Part shown: one piece after another, positions 62,329-64,000 of the stretch
Layout of the letters: the number at the start of each line of letters is the position of its first letter
How positions within the stretch are numbered: position 1 is the first letter of the stretch
Position numbers and translations under genes: made by a program
The notes under the pieces: generated by a model
Told to the model about the DNA's origin: nothing
The model's database searches: none
What the model saw: the letters and a program-made list of their open reading frames with translations, nothing else
Source of the DNA: Flavobacteriales bacterium
GTDB taxonomy: Bacteria > Bacteroidota > Bacteroidia > Flavobacteriales_C > GCA-002722245
Direction: 5' to 3'
Length of the DNA stretch: 64,000 nt
Assembly (NCBI GenBank): GCA_002722245.1
Contig: PBLA01000028.1
Location: 1 to 64,000 of the forward strand

Positions 62329-62355
62329 AGCCGCTCAATCGAGCGGCTTTTTTAT
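62329..62355 (+). terminator. Rho-independent terminator of rpoD
   Basis: An 8-bp stem (62329-62336 with 62341-62348, AGCCGCTC/GAGCGGCT), four-base loop, then T-rich sequence. Confidence 0.93.
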
Positions 62356-62474
62356 TTGCTGAAAACTTTTAAATTGATGTTAAAAGCAACATGACATAAA
62401 CTTTAGCTTATTGGTCATCAAAGAATACTTTTCTTGAATGACGCGGTTTATAGATGATTTAATAAATTAGAAAG

Positions 62475-64000
62475 ATGGATTTTGAATTAGTGTCAGCCTT
62501 TAGTCCGACTGGTGATCAACCCAAAGCAATTGCAGAAATAGTACAAGGGTTTAAATCGGGAGTACCTGCACAAACCTTGCAAGGCGTCACGGGATCGGGC
62601 AAAACATTTACCATGGCAAATGTCATAAAGGAGTTAAATCGTCCTACACTAATTTTATCGCATAACAAAACCCTTGCCGCGCAGCTTTATGGAGAATTTA
62701 AAAAGTTTTTCCCTAATAATAAAGTGGAGTATTTTGTTTCATATTACGATTACTATCAACCTGAAGCCTTTCTTCCCGTAACAGGTACATACATTGAAAA
62801 GGACTTATCCATCAATGACGAAATTGAAAAACTAAGACTCTCTGCCACTACAGCACTATTATCAGGAAGAAGTGATGTTATTGTTGTTTCTTCAGTATCT
62901 TGTATTTATGGTATGGGAAACCCTACGGATTTTTATGATAATTCCGTAACGATACAAGTTGGACAAAATCTAAGCAGAATACGTTTTCTTAAAAACTTAG
63001 TCACTGCACTTTATTCAAGAAATGATATTGAATTTGAACGAGGTACTTTTAGAGTGAAAGGCGACACTGTTGATATATACCCTGGTTACCTTGATTTTGC
63101 TTACAGAGTGTCTTTTTGGGGAGATGAAATTGAAACCATTGAACATATTGACCCCACCTCTAATCGCTCATTAATTCAAGTTGATGAGGTCAAAATATAT
63201 CCTGCAAATCTTTTTGTAACAAGTCCTGGAAGTTTACAAAATGCAATTGAGCAAATCCAAGATGATTTGGTGAAACAAGTTGAGTTTTTTCAATCGGAGG
63301 GAAAAGAATTTGAAGCAAAAAGGTTACTTGAAAGAACAGAATACGATTTAGAAATGATGCGTGAATTAGGATATTGTTCAGGTATTGAAAATTACTCACG
63401 ATATCTTGATGGCAGAGCACCTGGTACACGTCCCTATTGTCTTTTAGATTATTTTCCAGAAGACTACATCATGATGATTGATGAGAGCCATGTCACCCGA
63501 CCACAAATAAAAGCCATGTACGGTGGTGATCGATCCCGAAAACTAAACTTGGTAGACTACGGATTTAGATTACCAGCTGCACTGGATAACCGTCCTTTAC
63601 AATACGATGAATTTGAAGCCCTTCAAAATCAAACGCTCTATGTTTCTGCTACACCTGCCGATTATGAATTAGAAGCCTCTGAAGGTGTTGTAGTTGAGCA
63701 GATTATACGCCCAACAGGACTCCTGGATCCACGTATAGAAGTACGCCCGTCAAAAAATCAAATTGATGATTTACTGGAAGAAATTGACAACCGAGTGAAA
63801 AGAAATGAACGGGTTCTATGTACTACGCTAACTAAAAGAATGGCAGAGGAACTCTCTAAATACATCCTCAACTTAAAAATAAAATGTCAATACATTCATT
63901 CGGAGATTGATACACTTGAACGGGTAGAAATTTTGAGGTCGTTGAGGCTTGGAGAAATCGATGTATTAGTGGGAGTTAATCTTTTAAGAGAAGGATTGGA
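62475..64000 (+). CDS. uvrB: UvrABC excinuclease subunit B, 5' part
   Basis: The ATG at 62475 opens a frame that runs to the window edge (about 508 residues of about 670). UvrB is the damage-verifying helicase of nucleotide excision repair, loaded by UvrA and cut-partnered by UvrC. Visible: LQGVTGSGKTFTMAN (Walker A, about 36-50), the beta-hairpin region YYDYYQPEAFLPVTGTYIEKD (in two parts, about 92-112), MIDESHVTRPQ (Walker B, DESH), and the C-terminal RecA domain beginning PTGLLDPRIEVRPS through VGVNLLREGL. The C-terminal UvrB/UVR motif is outside the window. A 169-nt gap precedes it, containing the rpoD terminator and no clear promoter. Confidence 0.97.
   Translation, partial: MDFELVSAFSPTGDQPKAIAEIVQGFKSGVPAQTLQGVTGSGKTFTMANVIKELNRPTLILSHNKTLAAQLYGEFKKFFPNNKVEYFVSYYDYYQPEAFLPVTGTYIEKDLSINDEIEKLRLSATTALLSGRSDVIVVSSVSCIYGMGNPTDFYDNSVTIQVGQNLSRIRFLKNLVTALYSRNDIEFERGTFRVKGDTVDIYPGYLDFAYRVSFWGDEIETIEHIDPTSNRSLIQVDEVKIYPANLFVTSPGSLQNAIEQIQDDLVKQVEFFQSEGKEFEAKRLLERTEYDLEMMRELGYCSGIENYSRYLDGRAPGTRPYCLLDYFPEDYIMMIDESHVTRPQIKAMYGGDRSRKLNLVDYGFRLPAALDNRPLQYDEFEALQNQTLYVSATPADYELEASEGVVVEQIIRPTGLLDPRIEVRPSKNQIDDLLEEIDNRVKRNERVLCTTLTKRMAEELSKYILNLKIKCQYIHSEIDTLERVEILRSLRLGEIDVLVGVNLLREGL

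Noticed and set aside
1-64000. CRISPR array, tRNA, rRNA or insertion sequence
   Set aside because: Gaps between genes are short; no regularly spaced repeats, cloverleaf-like segment, transposase or terminal inverted repeat was seen by eye. A tRNA scan would be needed to be certain.

Overview
The window is AT-rich bacterial DNA from a member of the Bacteroidota, most likely Flavobacteriales; a Crocinitomicaceae- or Cryomorphaceae-like relative is my guess, not a demonstrated placement. The evidence is two secreted subtilases with type IX secretion (T9SS) C-terminal tails, a short 287-residue RpoD, PorE-like TPR/PD40/OmpA architecture, DUF5606, DUF5684 and BatA-type proteins, and many starts preceded by the Bacteroidota -7 element TAnnTTTG.

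Layout. 1-2.7 kb: start of an ECF sigma factor, an SPFH protein, a TPR protein and a DUF1684 lipoprotein. 2.7-7.0 kb: a rightward cluster with a hybrid histidine kinase split by an 11-T frameshift, a DUF2236 (MpaB/latex-clearing-like) oxygenase and, overlapping it by 4 nt, a small membrane protein resembling PaxB/Pyr4-type terpene cyclases. 7.2-20.2 kb: leftward DUF5606, two tandem T9SS subtilases (one with three ~1.52 kb modules), an HsdR-N-like protein and a PorE-like OmpA protein. 20.3-23.1 kb: two overlapping class I isoprenoid-type enzymes, divergent from a LytTR regulator. 23.1-32.2 kb: bioD, two FKBP isomerase lipoproteins, nrnA, rpmB, a TPR/SpoIIE phosphatase, DUF5684, pnp and rpsO. 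32.3-36.6 kb: a BatA-domain protein, a dihydroorotase-like protein missing its metal ligands and a third class I isoprenoid-type enzyme. 36.7-43.3 kb: a helicase, a leftward cluster (membrane protein, rhomboid, GmhB-type phosphatase, class IV aminotransferase) and htpG. 43.6-48.9 kb: ilvE, then a glycan priming and acylation cassette (sugar transferase, MBOAT, SGNH). 48.9-55.9 kb: one giant TPR/PD40/coiled-coil/triple-SPOR envelope protein. 56.1-64 kb: psd, ppnP, a small lipoprotein, coaE, a YbbR-like protein, a TPR lipoprotein, def, ruvX, a lipoprotein, rpoD and the first ~1.5 kb of uvrB.

Most interesting are five predicted isoprenoid-acting proteins at three loci: the overlapping MpaB-like/PaxB-like pair, a tandem pair of 329-residue class I enzymes, and a third 329-residue paralogue beside a degenerate dihydroorotase. 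Together they could form an undescribed terpenoid or modified-prenyl pathway; the assignment rests on motifs and context, and the product is unknown. Other points of note are the T11 frameshift, the giant SPOR protein and the modular subtilase. I see no rRNA, tRNA, CRISPR array or insertion sequence. The only stretch over 300 bases with no long ORF (57298-57636) holds a 42-residue lipoprotein gene.
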